Shown here: in pieces, positions 1 through 12,884 of the stretch | Position numbering within the stretch: position 1 is the first letter of the stretch | Layout: each line of letters starts with the position of its first letter | Origin: Megascapheus bottae | Taxonomy: Eukaryota; Chordata; Mammalia; Rodentia; Geomyidae | DNA length: 64,000 nt | Direction: 5' to 3' | Assembly: GCA_024803745.1 (NCBI GenBank) | Contig: JANJXV010000153.1 | Coordinates: forward strand, 2,046,001 to 2,110,000 | Program-made: the position numbers and the translations under genes | The notes under the pieces: model-generated | The model's input: the letters and a program-made list of their open reading frames with translations, nothing else | The model's database searches: none | Told to the model about the DNA's origin: nothing

Positions 1-7
1 CACTCAC

Positions 8-97
8 CTGTGATATTCTTGTCAGAGGAATTTCCTATCCAGAGTTCTGCACAGTGCTCTAGCTTGTCAATTAATACAGGTTTGGGAACACAGGGCC
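8..97 (-). CDS. KRAB-B exon, copy A KRAB-ZNF paralogue
   Basis: A 90-nt exon bounded on the minus strand by an acceptor (TTCTATTTTACAG) and a donor (GTGAGTG). It enters and leaves in phase 1, so it joins the KRAB-A exon at 859-985 without a frame break. Read this way it encodes GPCVPKPVLIDKLE..ELW, matching the KRAB B box pattern (xSKPxLIxxLEQGxEPW). In KRAB zinc-finger proteins this box strengthens TRIM28 recruitment by the A box. It is identical at every base to the copy B exon. The finger exon of this paralogue would lie left of the window, so whether the gene works cannot be judged. Confidence 0.88.
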
Positions 98-1012
<915 letters not shown>

Positions 1013-1116
1013 TTAGCACTGAGTTATAAACACATAATGTCTGGAATTTTATTCTTTTTTGTTGGAATTGTATTCCTTTATTTAAATGTTTAGACTTACA
1101 TGAAATATTGACCTGA

Positions 1117-1310
1117 AAAGCTTAGGGATGGTGCCTAGGCCCAGACTTCAAGTCCCAAGATCCACAAAAAAATAAAAAGGCAAGCCAGGTGTTGGTGGCT
1201 CACGCCTGTCATCCTAGCTACTCAGGAGATTGAGATCTGAGGACCATGGTTCAAAGCCAGCCTGGCACAAAATTCCATGACACTCCTTTCCAATTACCCA
1301 CCATAAAATG
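1117..1310 (+). repeat. SINE pieces, copy A
   Basis: A right-half tRNA-like tail (1117-1192, ending in an A-run) followed by the start of a dimeric SINE at 1193 (GCCAGGTGTTGGTGGCTCAC, then CTACTCAGGAGATTGAGATC). Copy B partner at about 33772-33965. Confidence 0.8.
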
Positions 1311-1548
1311 TTTAATGGCTTGTGGCATATCATGGGAGAGCAATTGTGGTATCGACAAAAATAACTCGAGGGAGTAGATTTAGGTTATAAATGGAATTAT
1401 TCCATTGAAAAGGAACTACATTATATGATGACATATGCTGGTACTGTGAGAATATTGCAAAAGCTTAGGGTATCAAGTAATAATACTATGAAGTACACCC
1501 AGAATGTTAATGTTCTATGTCTGGCATAATAATCACTTGGGGGAGAAA

Positions 1549-1805
1549 CTTTTTTTTTTCTGTTTTTTGGCTGGGGGATGTGTAAGGCTTGAACTCTGGG
1601 CCTGGGCACTGTTCCTGAGCTCTTCAACTCAAGGCTATCACCCTACCGATGAAGCCACAGTGCCATTTCCCATATTCTAGTGGTTAACTGTAGATAAGAG
1701 TCTCATAGACTTTCTAATGCGCAGGCTGGCTTTGAACCAAATCTTTACATATCAGCCTGATATCTGAGTAGCTAGGATTACAGGTAGAAGTCACTGCACC
1801 TGGCA
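1549..1805 (-). repeat. Dimeric SINE, copy A
   Basis: Full-length minus-strand element: T-run tail, GGCTTGAACTCTGGGCCTGG in the tRNA-like half, then CTGAGTAGCTAGGATTACAGG in the other half. Copy B partner at about 34205-34460. Confidence 0.88.
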
Positions 1806-1924
1806 AGAAATTTATTTCTTGCTGTTTTATACTACAAATTTACTGTATGTTTTACTTTTTCAAAAAGACTGAGGATGACCTTTGTTCTGTATATAATGGG
1901 AAGAGGGGTAAGGAGCTGTGAGCA

Positions 1925-2040
1925 GAAGAACTGAGGGGCAATACTCAGGGTAGGACAATAGCCTTAAACTAAAGAGCTCACGGCCCAAGGTCCAAGCCCC
2001 ATGACTTTCCCCACTACCCCACAAAAAAAGGGGAAAAAAT
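1925..2040 (+). repeat. SINE right half, copy A
   Basis: GGACAATAGCCTTAAACTAAAGAGCTCAC.. then CCAAGCCCCATGAC and an A-rich tail. It is the 3' half of a dimeric SINE. Partner at about 34580-34695. Confidence 0.75.
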
Positions 2041-2873
2041 TGGAGATTGGAGATGATTTTCTAAAAAGAATATATAGAAATAGTAGTTCAAAATGTAGAA
2101 AGAAGTTCAATATTAACAGTCATGAGAAAAATTAAAATTACAATGAAATCATTACTTTAAATATGTTAATATAAATATAGTTTTAAACAAAAAGATCCAC
2201 ATACACACACACACACGCATACAATAAAACAACTTTCAAAGTCTATTACTGGGAAGGTAGTGAGTAGAAGTAGAACTTTGGAATAGTTCTGTAAGGAATA
2301 TAAAGCAATCAAAAATTGCGTGGAGAGTGCTAAAAAAGTGCTAAATATAGAAGTACATAGAAATATGGTCCAACACTTCTATTTCTAGATTTGTACCTAA
2401 TGGAAGAGAAAGCAGAGACTAGAACAAATATGTGGAGAATCCATTCACAACTATTAATAATAATCAAAAGATAGAAATATGCAAAACAATGCATTGAAAA
2501 GGAAGAACATTTTACTATATTTTACAGATGAATCTTGATTACAGTAAACTAAAAATACAGCAGTCATAAAGGAAGATCTAGGGTATGTTTTCCCTTCCAG
2601 AGCTTCCAAGGATCAACAAACCCTTAGAGCCAAAAAGCACGATGGTTCCAGAGAATGGAGTAGAGAGGAACAGGAGGTGAATGTTTAATGATTATACATG
2701 GAAGATGAAAATTGCTCTAGATGGATAGAATGAAGAGAGAACTGTACCCTAAACAATGGTTATGTAGCCACACAGGATGGGACACACCTATACTCCCTGA
2801 TCTTGGGAAACTCAAGAAGGATTTCTAGCCATCCTAGATGCATGGAAAGATCTATCATAAAAACTAATGTGGA
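2041..2873. other. No recognised feature, copy A
   Basis: AT-rich unique DNA with a short CA run at about 2203-2217. No coding or repeat family identified. The copy B counterpart 34696-35528 is nearly identical. Confidence 0.6.
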
Positions 2874-3320
2874 GGGGCTGGGAGTTTGGCATAGTTGTAG
2901 AGTGCTTGTATGAAGACGAAGGTTCAATTCCGCAGTACCACATACACAGAAAAAACCAGAAGTAGTGCTGTGGCTCAAGTAGAAGATCACTAGGCTTGAG
3001 GAAAGCTGAAGGACAGTGCTCAGACCGAGTTCCAGCCAAAGGGCTTGTTTAAAAAAAACCAGAAAGCTGAGCATGATGGGGTGGTGGCTCACTTCTATAA
3101 TCCTAGCTACTCAGGAGGCTGAGATCTGAGGATCAAGGTTTAAAGCCATCCTGGCACAAAAAGACCTGAGACACTTATCTCCAATTTACCTTTAGAAAAT
3201 GGGAAGTGGGGCTTGGCTCCAGGGTAAGGTGGTAGCCTGGAGCTGAAGAGCTCAGGGATAGTGCCCAAGCTGAGTTCAAGATCTATGACCCACCAAAAAA
3301 AAGAAAAAACAAAAAAATAA
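2874..3320 (+). repeat. ID-like SINE followed by dimeric SINE, copy A
   Basis: 2874-3060 is an ID-like tRNA-derived SINE (GGGGCTGGGAGTTTGGC; box B GGTTCAATTCC; CACATACACAGAAAA). 3061-3320 is a dimeric SINE with a TAATCCTAGCTACTCAGGAG motif and A-rich end. The copy B partner at 35529-35955 has a deletion around the junction. Confidence 0.85.
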
Positions 3321-3757
3321 TATGGAAAAATTTGGATTCTATGAATTATATCAGGCATATAAATGTTTTTTTTGCTGTTGAAATAACAAATTGTATGGAA
3401 ACATTTTAAAAGTTTTTACATAGAAATGTACACCACAAATGGAATTAATAACAAACACAAAATATGCAAAAGATACAAATTATCACAATTTGGGTATCCT
3501 GCTTTTGTATCTTTTCACTGACTCCTGTTCAAATGAGTCACATATTTTGAATTATTTCTCCCAGTCGATATATGCCACACATGTTAGCTTGTACTGAACT
3601 TCTTGGGAAATCAAAAGCAAATACTAAGCAAATGTGTGTTAGATTTTGTCAACAGTGATATTTCAAATATAAATCCCTACTCATTGCATTATTTAATATC
3701 AATGCCGGAATCTAACTTACACTGGCAGAATCTTCAATCTTTTGAGAATCTTCAAAA
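3321..3757. other. No recognised feature, copy A
   Basis: AT-rich unique DNA between a SINE and the truncated L1. The partner 35956-36394 shows more small indels than the rest of the duplication. Confidence 0.6.
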
Positions 3758-5900
3758 GGGTGTGTAAATATTTAGGATCTTTATGTCTTCCTGGAGGAGA
3801 GATCCCTTTAGTAGTATGTAGTAACCTTCTTTGTCTTTTCTTACTATTTTTAGTTTGAAGTCTATTGTATCTGATATGAGGATGGCAACTCCAGCCTGTT
3901 TATGGGGGCAGTTAGCTTGATAGAGTTTATTCCAACCTCTCACTCTCAAAATATGATTGTTTTTGGGTAAGATGTGTCTCTTGAAGACAGCAGAACGATG
4001 GCTCTTGCTTTTTGATCCAACTAGGCAGCCTATGCCGTTTAATTGGAGAGTTAAGTCCATTGATATTGAGAGTTAGGATTGAGAGATATTTATTAGTTCC
4101 TACCATTTTAAAAGCTTTTAGTAGGGCCTGTGTCTTGACAGTTCTTGTGGTCCATAGATGGTATGCTGTTTAGGTGCCATTTCTTTCCCTATGTTGCATT
4201 TATCTTGGTTTTCTATGTATAGAGCATCTTTGAGAATTCTCTGTAGTGTTGGTTTTGTTTCGACATATTGTTGCAGCTTTTCCCTGGAATGGAATGTTTT
4301 TATTGTTCCCTCAGGTATGAATGAGAGCTTAGCTGGCTACAGTATTCTTGGTTGGTAGTTATTTGATTTAAGGACATGACATATATGCTTCCAGTCACTT
4401 CCTGCTTGCATGGTCTCTCCTTTGAAATCTGGGGTTATTCTGATTGGTTTGCCTTTATAGGTTACTGATCCCTTTTCCCTGGCTGCCTTTAGGATCTTTT
4501 CTTTCGTTTCTATTGATCCAGTTCGGATCACAATGTGGCAGTGGGATGTTCTTTTCTGGTCAGGCCTGTTTGGGGTTCGAAAAGCTTCTCGTATCTGGAT
4601 GGACCTGCCCTTCTGGATATTTGGGAAATTCTCTGAGATGATTTCCTGAAGTATATTTCCAATACCATTGACCTCTTTCTCCACGCCCTCCTCAATACCA
4701 ACTACCTTAAATTAGGCTTCCTAATTGTATCTTGGAACTCCTGAAGCGCTCTCTCATATTTCCTAGATTTGGATTGACTCATTTTCTGTTCATTCTCTAT
4801 AATAACTAAATTATCTTCAGCCCCGGAAATTCTCTCCTCTGCATTGTCTAACCTGCTATCAAAACTATCTACTTTATTTTTCATCTCCCTTGCTTCTAAT
4901 TGCTCATTTTTGATGCCTTGCATCTCTTGTTTTAGATCATGTATGGATTTCTTTATCTCCTTGATTTCCTTTTGAGTGGTTAGCTCAGTAGCTTTATTTT
5001 CTTTGGACATTTGCTGGAGTTTGGTCACGTTTTTATTTGTGGATTCATTGAATTCATCCATCTTTCTTTGAAAAACCTTTATTATGGCCTCCTTTATGGC
5101 TTCTTCTTTTTCACTTATCACTTTGTTTATGCTTTCCTCTTGTTCAGCCATGTCTTCCTCTATTATCTCTTTCTTTATATTTTCACATTTTCAATTAAGG
5201 ATGTTTATCAATTGCATTTGTGTAGCCCTTGGAAGACTCTCCTCTAGGTTTGCCAGTGACTGTTCCATTGTCTGTTTACATTGTGTGGGGGATGTTGTTT
5301 CTTGATTTGAAATTTTTCTTGAGTTTCTTGTTCTGCCCATTTGACAATGGGAGCAAGATTACTACTAACTACGATTATAGTTTTTCAGATATAACCAACC
5401 TAGACCTCTGTAGCTGGCAGACACTAGATGTTCGCTAGTTTTGATTGGTATTATCACTCTTTCTTTTTGTGCACTTACAGACCAGTCTAATACAACCACT
5501 GATAAGCGATTTATACCCAAAGTAATAAGCCTCTCAATCCAATCTCTATTGTCTTTAAGTCCCTCTGAGCCTAGAGAATAATTAACCACCTACATATACA
5601 ATATTGCTCAACAGCCATCAAGTGTAGATCCGTGCAGTATAAGGGTTGAAAGACCAGCAGAGGTCCAGAGATAGAAAAAAAGAATGAGAGAGTTCAGGGG
5701 AGGTACAAGAGGATTAACGTAGGAGTGTAAGAATATTGTAGTAAAGAAGAAAAGGTATAGAATAAGGATAACTGAAATAAGTTGGTAAGTAGGTAGCATA
5801 TTTGAGTACAAAGTTTGGAAAGTATTAGAATAAAACTCATGTGTTGCTGCACGACTAGCTCTTAGCCTAACCAGAGGCCTCACAGTGGACCATGGGATGG
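3758..5900 (-). mobile_element. L1 5' fragment, copy A
   Basis: Minus-strand L1: 5' UTR about 5341-5900, ORF1 about 5340-4337, ORF2 start about 4075-3758, then cut inside the endonuclease at NIYTPF. ORF1 shows a coiled coil, then RRM and C-terminal parts (FRTPNRPDQKR, ILKAAREKGSVTYKGKPIRI, NNYQPRIL) typical of L1 ORF1p. It is broken by TGA at 5193-5191 and a 1-base deletion near 4703. The left border at 3758 is an abrupt switch to non-L1 sequence. Confidence 0.92.
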
Positions 5901-5997
5901 ATCTGTTTTTCTTGTCTACGTTGAGGGAAAGGGGTATTTCACAAGATGCAGAAGCGATGATTTCAGAAGAAAATGCTGTGAGTGAATTAGCTCGTAA

Positions 5998-6210
5998 AAA
6001 GCATTTTTATTTTCTTTTATTTTCTACCAGTTTGGAGCTTGAATTCAGGGCCTGAGCACTGTCCTCGGGTTTTCTCAAGTCTAGCCCTCTGCCACTTGAG
6101 CCACAGTGCCACATCTAGATTTTCTATCTATGTGATACTGAGCAATCAATCCCAGATCTTCATGGATGCTAGGCAAGCACTCTACCACTATGCCAAACTC
6201 TCAACGCTGA
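5998..6210 (-). repeat. SINE within inverted fragment, copy A
   Basis: Minus-strand tRNA-derived SINE ending GGATGCTAGGCAAGCACTC. The same insertion is present as a plus-strand SINE at 21298-21510, which proves that the inverted fragment was copied after this SINE arrived. Copy B equivalents are at 38637-38855 and 46038-46245. Confidence 0.88.
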
Positions 6211-6444
6211 CATAGTAATTATAAAGTCATCACCATCATATCAAAATATCCTTTCTCCTACAAAGAATGAACACTTATCTATGTGTGTAATGCTTTTTTT
6301 TAAATTTCACTAATTCTTCTGTGTTTTTCCCTATTGCATATTTTACACATGACAGCAAAGCAAATCATCAATAAAAAATTGATTAGGATACAGAAACCTA
6401 ATAATATCCTAGTAGATTGACGTCAAAAATATGTGCAAGATGCC

Positions 6445-6640
6445 CTGTGTGTTTGACCTAGTGGGAGAGTCCTTGGCTACCACGCAAAAAGACTCAGGTT
6501 TGATTCCTCATTACCACATACATAGAAAACGCTGCAAGTGGTGCTGTGGCTCGGTGGGACAGCTAAAGCCTAAAGAAAGCCCAAGAACCATGTTCACACT
6601 GTGAGGTCAAGTCCCAAGACTAGCAAAAACAAAAAAAATT
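6445..6640 (+). repeat. SINE within inverted fragment, copy A
   Basis: Plus-strand ID-like SINE (GGTTTGATTCCTCATTACC, CACATACATAGAAAA). It equals the minus-strand SINE at 20868-21062 in the parent RALGDS-like locus. Copy B equivalents are at 39085-39285 and 46465-46670. Confidence 0.87.
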
Positions 6641-7268
6641 CGACAAGGGGCAAAATACAGGCAGAGAAGGCACTGTGAAGCAAATGTTTTGTAAAGGATG
6701 AGGGCAATATTGACCCTTAAGTCTGGATCTAACCTAAGAAAGGCTCCTTGAGCCTGAGACCAGACTGGTAGTTGGGCCTAGTGGAAGATATTGGGATTGG
6801 ACAAATAAGGTGTGCTGTTTACTACATCCACATGTATATTGTGAAATTGGAGGAGAGATTCAGCCTCCAGTATGTCTTTGGTGAGGTCTTCTCTGAGCAA
6901 GTATCTTTGGTCATTGGGCCCTGAAAGGTGACCCTGCCTCCCTCACAATGGAACAGAATATGGAACCCTGGTAACCAAGCCACTGTAACTAACAACCAGC
7001 TCAAGCCAGCTCACTTGGCCTTTGGCTCAAGAGGAAGAAAGATGTTCCTGTGCTGTTGCCAAAGGTCAGGAAACTCGAGTCTCAGGCATGGAAGTTGTGG
7101 ATGTCTTACTCGAAGATGTACATGCTAGATCATTGCCAAGCCACAAATCCAGTATAACAGGCCTTTCTCTAAGAAGAAGGCCAGGAAAATCCAGGACAAC
7201 CAGATGAGGTATATTTCTAAGAAGAAATGTATTTGACCCCATCATCCTCCCCACACACTACAACTTTC

Positions 7269-10200
7269 TGTTTTTTAAATTTCTTATTGTAATTAGTAAA
7301 AGGGTTAGATGATATTTGCCAGATAGATGGTGCATTAATTCACATACATTGATACCCATTTACATGTCTTGGTACCCATTTCCCTCCAACCCCACACCCC
7401 CCACCCGTCTTGGTTTTCCCCCCTTCCCTATCAAATTTCAAATATCCAAATACAAATAAATTCAATATAACAGATAACAAAGTGAGATACTATACAAATA
7501 TGGGAAAACCAAGGGACAGCAAACGAGATGAGAGACAACATAGTACATTAAGGAAAACAATCATTCATTATGTGGCTTTTGTTTCAATATCCTGGAGGTC
7601 CTTTCATGTAGCTTCACATTATATGGCCTTATATATGGCCTTTTTCTCTATTGCAAATCTCTGCTAGTAGAGCCCAAGGTTTCTACTGATTATGAAGAAT
7701 GAGGGAAACCACTGAGCCTAAGTTCCTTTGAGTCTGGCTTACTTCACTTAACATGATTTGTTCTAAGTCTTTCCATTTCCTAACAAATGGGGCGATGTCA
7801 TTCTTTCTGACAGCAGCATAGAATTCCATTGTGTACAAATACCACAACTTGTTGATCCACTCATCAACTGAGGGACATCTGGGTTGGTTCCATATCTTTG
7901 CTATGGTGAATAGTGCTGCAATGAACATTGTTGTGCTAGTGGGTTAAGTATGCCCTTGTTTCTGGATTTTTGGGTAAATGCCAAGTAGTGGAATTGCTGG
8001 GTCATAGGGGAGTTCTATGTTTAGCCTTTGGAGGCACTGCCACACTGCTTTCCATAGTGGTTGAACGAGTTTGCACTCCCACCAACAGTGTAGTAATGAT
8101 CCCTCCTGGCCACATCCCTTCCAGCATCTGTTGTCATTCGTTTTCCTGAACCTGGCCATTCTAACTGGAATGAGTTGGAATCTTAGAGTTGTTTTGATTT
8201 GCATTTCTTTTATGACCAGAGATGTGGAGCATTTCTTCATGTGTCTATAGGCCATTTTTCTTTCTTCTTCAGAGAAGACTCTCTTTAAGTCTTTGGCCCA
8301 TTTTGTAATGGGATGGGTGTTACTTTGGAGGTTAGTTTTGGAGTGATTTAATTTTTAGAGTTGTTGATATATTTAGATATGAGGCCTTTGTCCGTTTTTT
8401 GGTTGGTGAAGATCTTCTCCTACTCTGTAGGCTTCCTGATTAGTTTACTAGCTATATCCGTTGCCATACAAAAGCTCTGCAGTTTAATGCAGTCCCACTT
8501 TTCCAGCCTTTCTCTGATTTGTTGTGATTCTTGGTCCTTATTAAGAATGTTTCGACCTGTGCCACGGAGGCCTAGTGTATCTCCTATTCCTTCCTGTAAA
8601 CTTTTTAGTGTGTCAGCTTTTACCTCCAGGTCTTTGATCCATTTGGAGTTAATTCTAGTGCAAGGTTACAAAGAAGGATCCAACTTTAGTTTTCTGCAGG
8701 TGCTTAACTAGTTCTGCCAGCACAACTTGTTGAAGAGGCTATCTTTCTTCCATTCTATGTTTGGCCATAGGACTGTGGTTTAATATCAGGGTCCGCAGTT
8801 CTAATCCATTGGACCTCAGGCCTGTTCTTGTGCCAGTACCAAGCTGTTTCGAGAATTATTGCTCTGTAATAGAGTCTAAAGTTTGGAATTGAAATTCCTC
8901 CAGCGCTGTTCTGTCTGCTAAGAAGTGTTTTTGCTCTGCGGGGTCTGTTATTATTCCATATGAAATTCTGAATTGCCTCTTCTATTTCTTTAAAGAATGA
9001 CATTGGGATGTTGATGGGTATTGCATTGAATTAGTAGATAGCCCTTGGCAAGATTGTCATTTTGACAATGTTGATTCTTCCAATCCAGGAGCATGGGAGG
9101 CTTTTCCATTTCCTTAGTTCTGCTTTAATTTCTTTTTTTAGATTTTTAAAGTTTTCATCTAAACGGTCCTTTACATTCTTAGTTAAGCTAATTCCTAGGT
9201 ACTTCATTTTCTTTGAGGCTATTGTGAAACGAGTTTCTTTCCTGATTATTGCCACGTTCCTCTCAGTTTTGGCGTAAAGGAAGGCAGTTGATTTGTGAGG
9301 GTTGATTTTATGGCCTGCTACCATTCCCAAGCATTGAATCAGCTCAAGGAGCTTGGGACTAGAGTCTATAGGATTCTTTAAATACAGAATCATGTCATCT
9401 GCAAAGAGGGATAGTTTTATTTCCTCTTTCCCTACTTTGATCACCTTTATGCTTGCTTCTTGCCTTATTGCACTGCCTAAGAATTCTTGTACTATGTTAA
9501 AAAGGAGTATAGAGAGTGGGCATCCTTGTCTTGTTCCTGATTTTAGAGGGAATGGCTTTAGATTTTCACCATTAAGTATACTACTAGCAGTGGGTTTCTC
9601 ATACACAGCCTTTATTACATTGAGAAATGTTCCATGGATTCCTAGTTTCTCCATATCTTTTAACATAAAGGGGTTTTGGATCTTGTCAAATGCCTTTTCC
9701 GCATCTATTGAGACAATCATGTGATTTTTGTCCTTGCTCCTGTTGATGTGTTGCATTATATTAATTGATTTGTGTATGTTGAACCAGCTTTGCCTCCCTG
9801 TGATGAATCCAGTTTGATCATAGTGTATAATTTTTTTGATGAGTTGTTGTAGACGGTTGGCCAGTATTTTGTTGAGAAGTTTTGCATCGATGTTCATCAA
9901 AGAAATGGGTCTATAGTTCTCTTTCTTTGATGAATCTCTGTCTGGTTTGGGGATGAGGGATATACTGGCTTCACAGAATGAGTTTGGTAAAGAACCTTCA
10001 TTTTCAATTTCGTTGAAGAGCTTGAGGAGTATTGGTGTGAGCTCTGCTTTAAAGACCTTATAGAATTCAGCTGTGAATCCCTCTGGCCCTGGGCTCTTTT
10101 TAAGTGGAAGTTGTCTAATTTCCATTTCTATTTCAGAGCTTGAAATAGGCCTGTTGAGTTGGGTTAGCTCTTCTTGGTTCAGTGTGGGTATGTTAATATT

Positions 10201-10978
10201 GTCTAGGAATTCATCCATTTCTACTAGATTCTCAAATTTGTTGGCGTAAAGTTTTGAAAAGTATTCCCTCATGATATTCTGGATCTTGGTAATTTCTGTC
10301 ATGATATTACCATTTTCATCTGCGATTTTGTTTATTTCGATATGCTCTCTCCTTTTTTGGTAAGATTTGCTAAGGGCTTGTCAATTTTGTTAATTCTTTC
10401 AAAGAACCAACTCCTTGTTTTGTTGATTCTTTCTATAGATTTTTTTTATTCCAAATCATTTAATTCTGCTTTGATTTTAATAATTTTCTTTCTCCTAATG
10501 GGTTTAGGGTTGGTTTGTTGCTCTTTTTCCAGGAGGTTAAGGTGAAACATTAACTAGTTGGTTTGCCATTTTTCCAACTTGCTGTTGTAGGCACTCAGTG
10601 CTATAAATTTTCCTCTGAGTACTGCCTTTGTTGTGTCCCTAAGGAGTTGATATTTGTGTGCTCCTTATTGTTAAATTTCATAAACAGTTGGATATCTGTT
10701 CTGATCTCTTCGATTACCCATTGTTTTTGATTCAACAATGTGTTGTTCAGTCTCCATTAGTTACAGGGTTTTCGATCCAATTTGATGCCTTTATGGTCTG
10801 AGAGTGTGCATTAAATGATTTCAGTGTTTCTGAATCTGTCTAGGTTTGTTTTATGGCCTAAGATGTGGTCTATTTTAGAAAATGTTCCATGTGATGCTGA
10901 GGAAAACGTATATTGTGTTGTTACTGGGTGGAATATTTTGCAGATGTCTGTTAGATCTATTTGGTCTATATAGTTGTT
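7269..10978 (-). mobile_element. L1 3' part, copy A
   Basis: The minus-strand L1 tail begins at the T-rich 7269-7285. The 3' UTR runs to about 7682, and ORF2 from there to 10978, including the C-terminal domain ([32 protein letters not shown]) and the reverse transcriptase with FADD in 9031-10302. Several frame breaks inactivate it. ORF2 is cut in the endonuclease at 10978, where it fuses to another L1 piece. Confidence 0.93.
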
Positions 10979-11125
10979 AAATACAGAATCATGTCATCTG
11001 CATAGAGGGATAGTTTTATTTCCTCCTTCTCCATTTGGATCCCCTTTATGCTTGCTTCTTGCCTTATTGCACTGCCTAGGAATTCTAGTACTATGTTAAA
11101 AAGGAGTGGAGAGAGTGGGCATCCT
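10977..11125 (-). mobile_element. L1 reverse-transcriptase scrap, copy A
   Basis: 149 bp repeating the sequence around 9380-9515 (AAATACAGAATCATGTCATC to GAGTGGGCATCC). It is joined directly to the endonuclease region of the previous L1 with TT overlap. It is the stump of a third L1 in the ancestral array. Unique DNA begins after GGGCATCCT. Confidence 0.9.
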
Positions 11126-12405
11126 GAATGCTACCCCTTACCACTTTTATGCAAAGCTTAGGCCTGTGGCATTTTACGCACAATTCAACGCTCTGTTTTT
11201 TGCTGGTTAATTAGAGGTAAAAATCTTATGGAATTTATTGCGTGGCTGATTTTGAACTGGAATCCTCAGTTCTCAGCTTATCTTGAGTAGCTAGGCTTAC
11301 AGTACTTTTACAACCTGTATGCTCATACACATCGCTTCTGATCCAAACACTCATTTTCAATTTAACTAACAAGATGTGAGGAATGATGATCGACTGTAAT
11401 TTACTAGATGGGCTTCTAGTCAGTATATATTTCCACTTCCACTCTGAAGCCAGGGAAATATTTTTGGTACTTGTTTCAACTATCTCCCAAAGAGGAAATA
11501 ATGTGTGAGTACGTTTGCTAGTATTTCAGATAGGAGATGGACTTTGGTGTTTGGAACCTGTTGGGCAGAGTGTATCAGCTGGGCTGTGATAACAGAGATG
11601 ATGTTTCAGACAGGAATATTTTCATAACAGACAGACTTAGTCCAGATCCTTGGATTTCAGGCCTTGAGTAGATAGAATTACAAGTGTGAGCTGCCACCAC
11701 CACCTGGTTCATTTTGGAAACCTTAATTGCTTCTCATTTGTTCCTTTCCTTTTTTGGAAGATTGATCTAAGCTGGCTGATTGTGCATCACAATGAAGTGA
11801 TTGGCCTCAGGAATTGCAAATATTTGTTTCATCAGCACGGAATGAATGAAAGTTGATCTAAACCCAATAGTATTTTCCTTCTGATAAATAGGGAACTTAC
11901 TTATATCATTTTTCCTTGCCTTTGCTTTCCCAAAGCAAACAACATGTTTCTTAAAAACTATACTTCATGAGAATATTATAATTAGAAGCTATCTTCTGCA
12001 CACTTCAGAATAGTCCTTGCATTTATAAACTTATATTACAATATTAGGTAGAAGAATGGTGACTGTTAGTTTCATAACTATTTCATATGTTTTACTCTTT
12101 AAGGCTCATTAACTCAAGAAGGGATTAAATACATTTAGATAATAGTAGATCATAGCTGCTGCTGATTTGATGTGTGTGCAGATGATACACAGATTAATTA
12201 GGATTACTCAAAAGTTTTGTTCAAATTTTCAGTGGTAGACTGCTATGCTAACGGGAAGGTGATAGTAATGATGCTGAAATTCTATGAATCAGCTATGAAG
12301 CAGAATTTCAGGGGAGAGTATTTGCTAGGGACTTAATTTCTAAGACGCATATCAAGAATATTGAACTGTAACACCAAATGATGGAGGACTCGGCGTCACA
12401 TTTTC
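11126..12405. other. Unique spacer with SINE scraps, copy A
   Basis: Contains minus-strand SINE scraps at about 11155-11320 (TTGAGTAGCTAGGCTTACAG) and 11640-11710. The rest is AT-rich with no recognised gene. Partner 46900-48165. Confidence 0.65.
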
Positions 12406-12875
12406 TTTGTTTTATGCAAGTCTTGGGACTTGAACCCAGGGCCTGGGAACTGTCCTTAAATGTTTTTTTTTTGCTTCAGGCTAGTGTTCTACCACTTTAT
12501 CCACAGCTCCACTTCCAGATTTTTGGTAATGAACTGTAAATCAGAATATCATGCAATTTGTTTGGGCTGGATTCAACCCTGATTCTGTGTAGATAGGTTT
12601 CCAAGTGTGAGCGCACAGAGCCTGGCTAGTATCATTCACCATTCAAGTCATGGGACTGCAATTCTGCACCTGGGTCTTGTCACTGAGCTTTTCAGCTCAA
12701 GACTACTGCCCTATCCCTTGAGCCATAGGGCCACTTCTGGGTTTCTGGTGGTAAATTGGAGATAAGAGTCACATGGACTTCAGTGCCCAGGCTGACTTTG
12801 AACTGCTATCCTTGGATCCCAGCCTCTTGAGTAGCTATATTTACAAGTGTGAGCCACCATACCCAGCTAAATTAT
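12406..12875 (-). repeat. Two SINEs in a row, copy A
   Basis: 12406-12635 and 12640-12875 are minus-strand dimeric SINEs with GGACTTGAACCCAGGGCC and TTGAGTAGCTATATTTACAAG signatures. Partners at about 48170-48385 and 48390-48645. Confidence 0.85.
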
Positions 12876-12884
12876 TTTTTAAGT

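Larger units (their letters stand above)
5901..7268 (+). pseudogene. Inverted RALGDS-like 5' fragment, copy A
   Basis: This plus-strand segment matches the reverse complement of about 20255-21635, including two shared SINEs (here 5998-6210 and 6445-6640) and the N-terminal exon (7022-7207, containing ITGLSLRRRPGKSR). It is cut off at both ends by L1 sequence: the L1 5' end at 5900 and an L1 3' tail from 7269. The similarity is high but visibly lower than between copies A and B, so the inversion is older than the segmental duplication. Confidence 0.88.

Noticed and set aside
2880..2940. tRNA-like box A/box B sequence as a tRNA gene
   Set aside because: It is the head of an ID-like SINE followed by an A-rich tail; no cloverleaf with acceptor stem was seen.
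2760..3358. Minus-strand frames reading LELGLSTVLQLSSS and similar
   Set aside because: They are antisense translations of SINEs at 2874-3320.
5011..5438. Plus-strand open frames rich in Phe and Leu over L1 ORF1 (also near 37645-38078 and 44890-45429)
   Set aside because: They are antisense shadows of the A-rich L1 ORF1 coding strand.
9031..10302. Long 423-codon frame considered as a host gene
   Set aside because: It is L1 ORF2 reverse transcriptase (FADD motif, [10 protein letters not shown]) within a dead L1.
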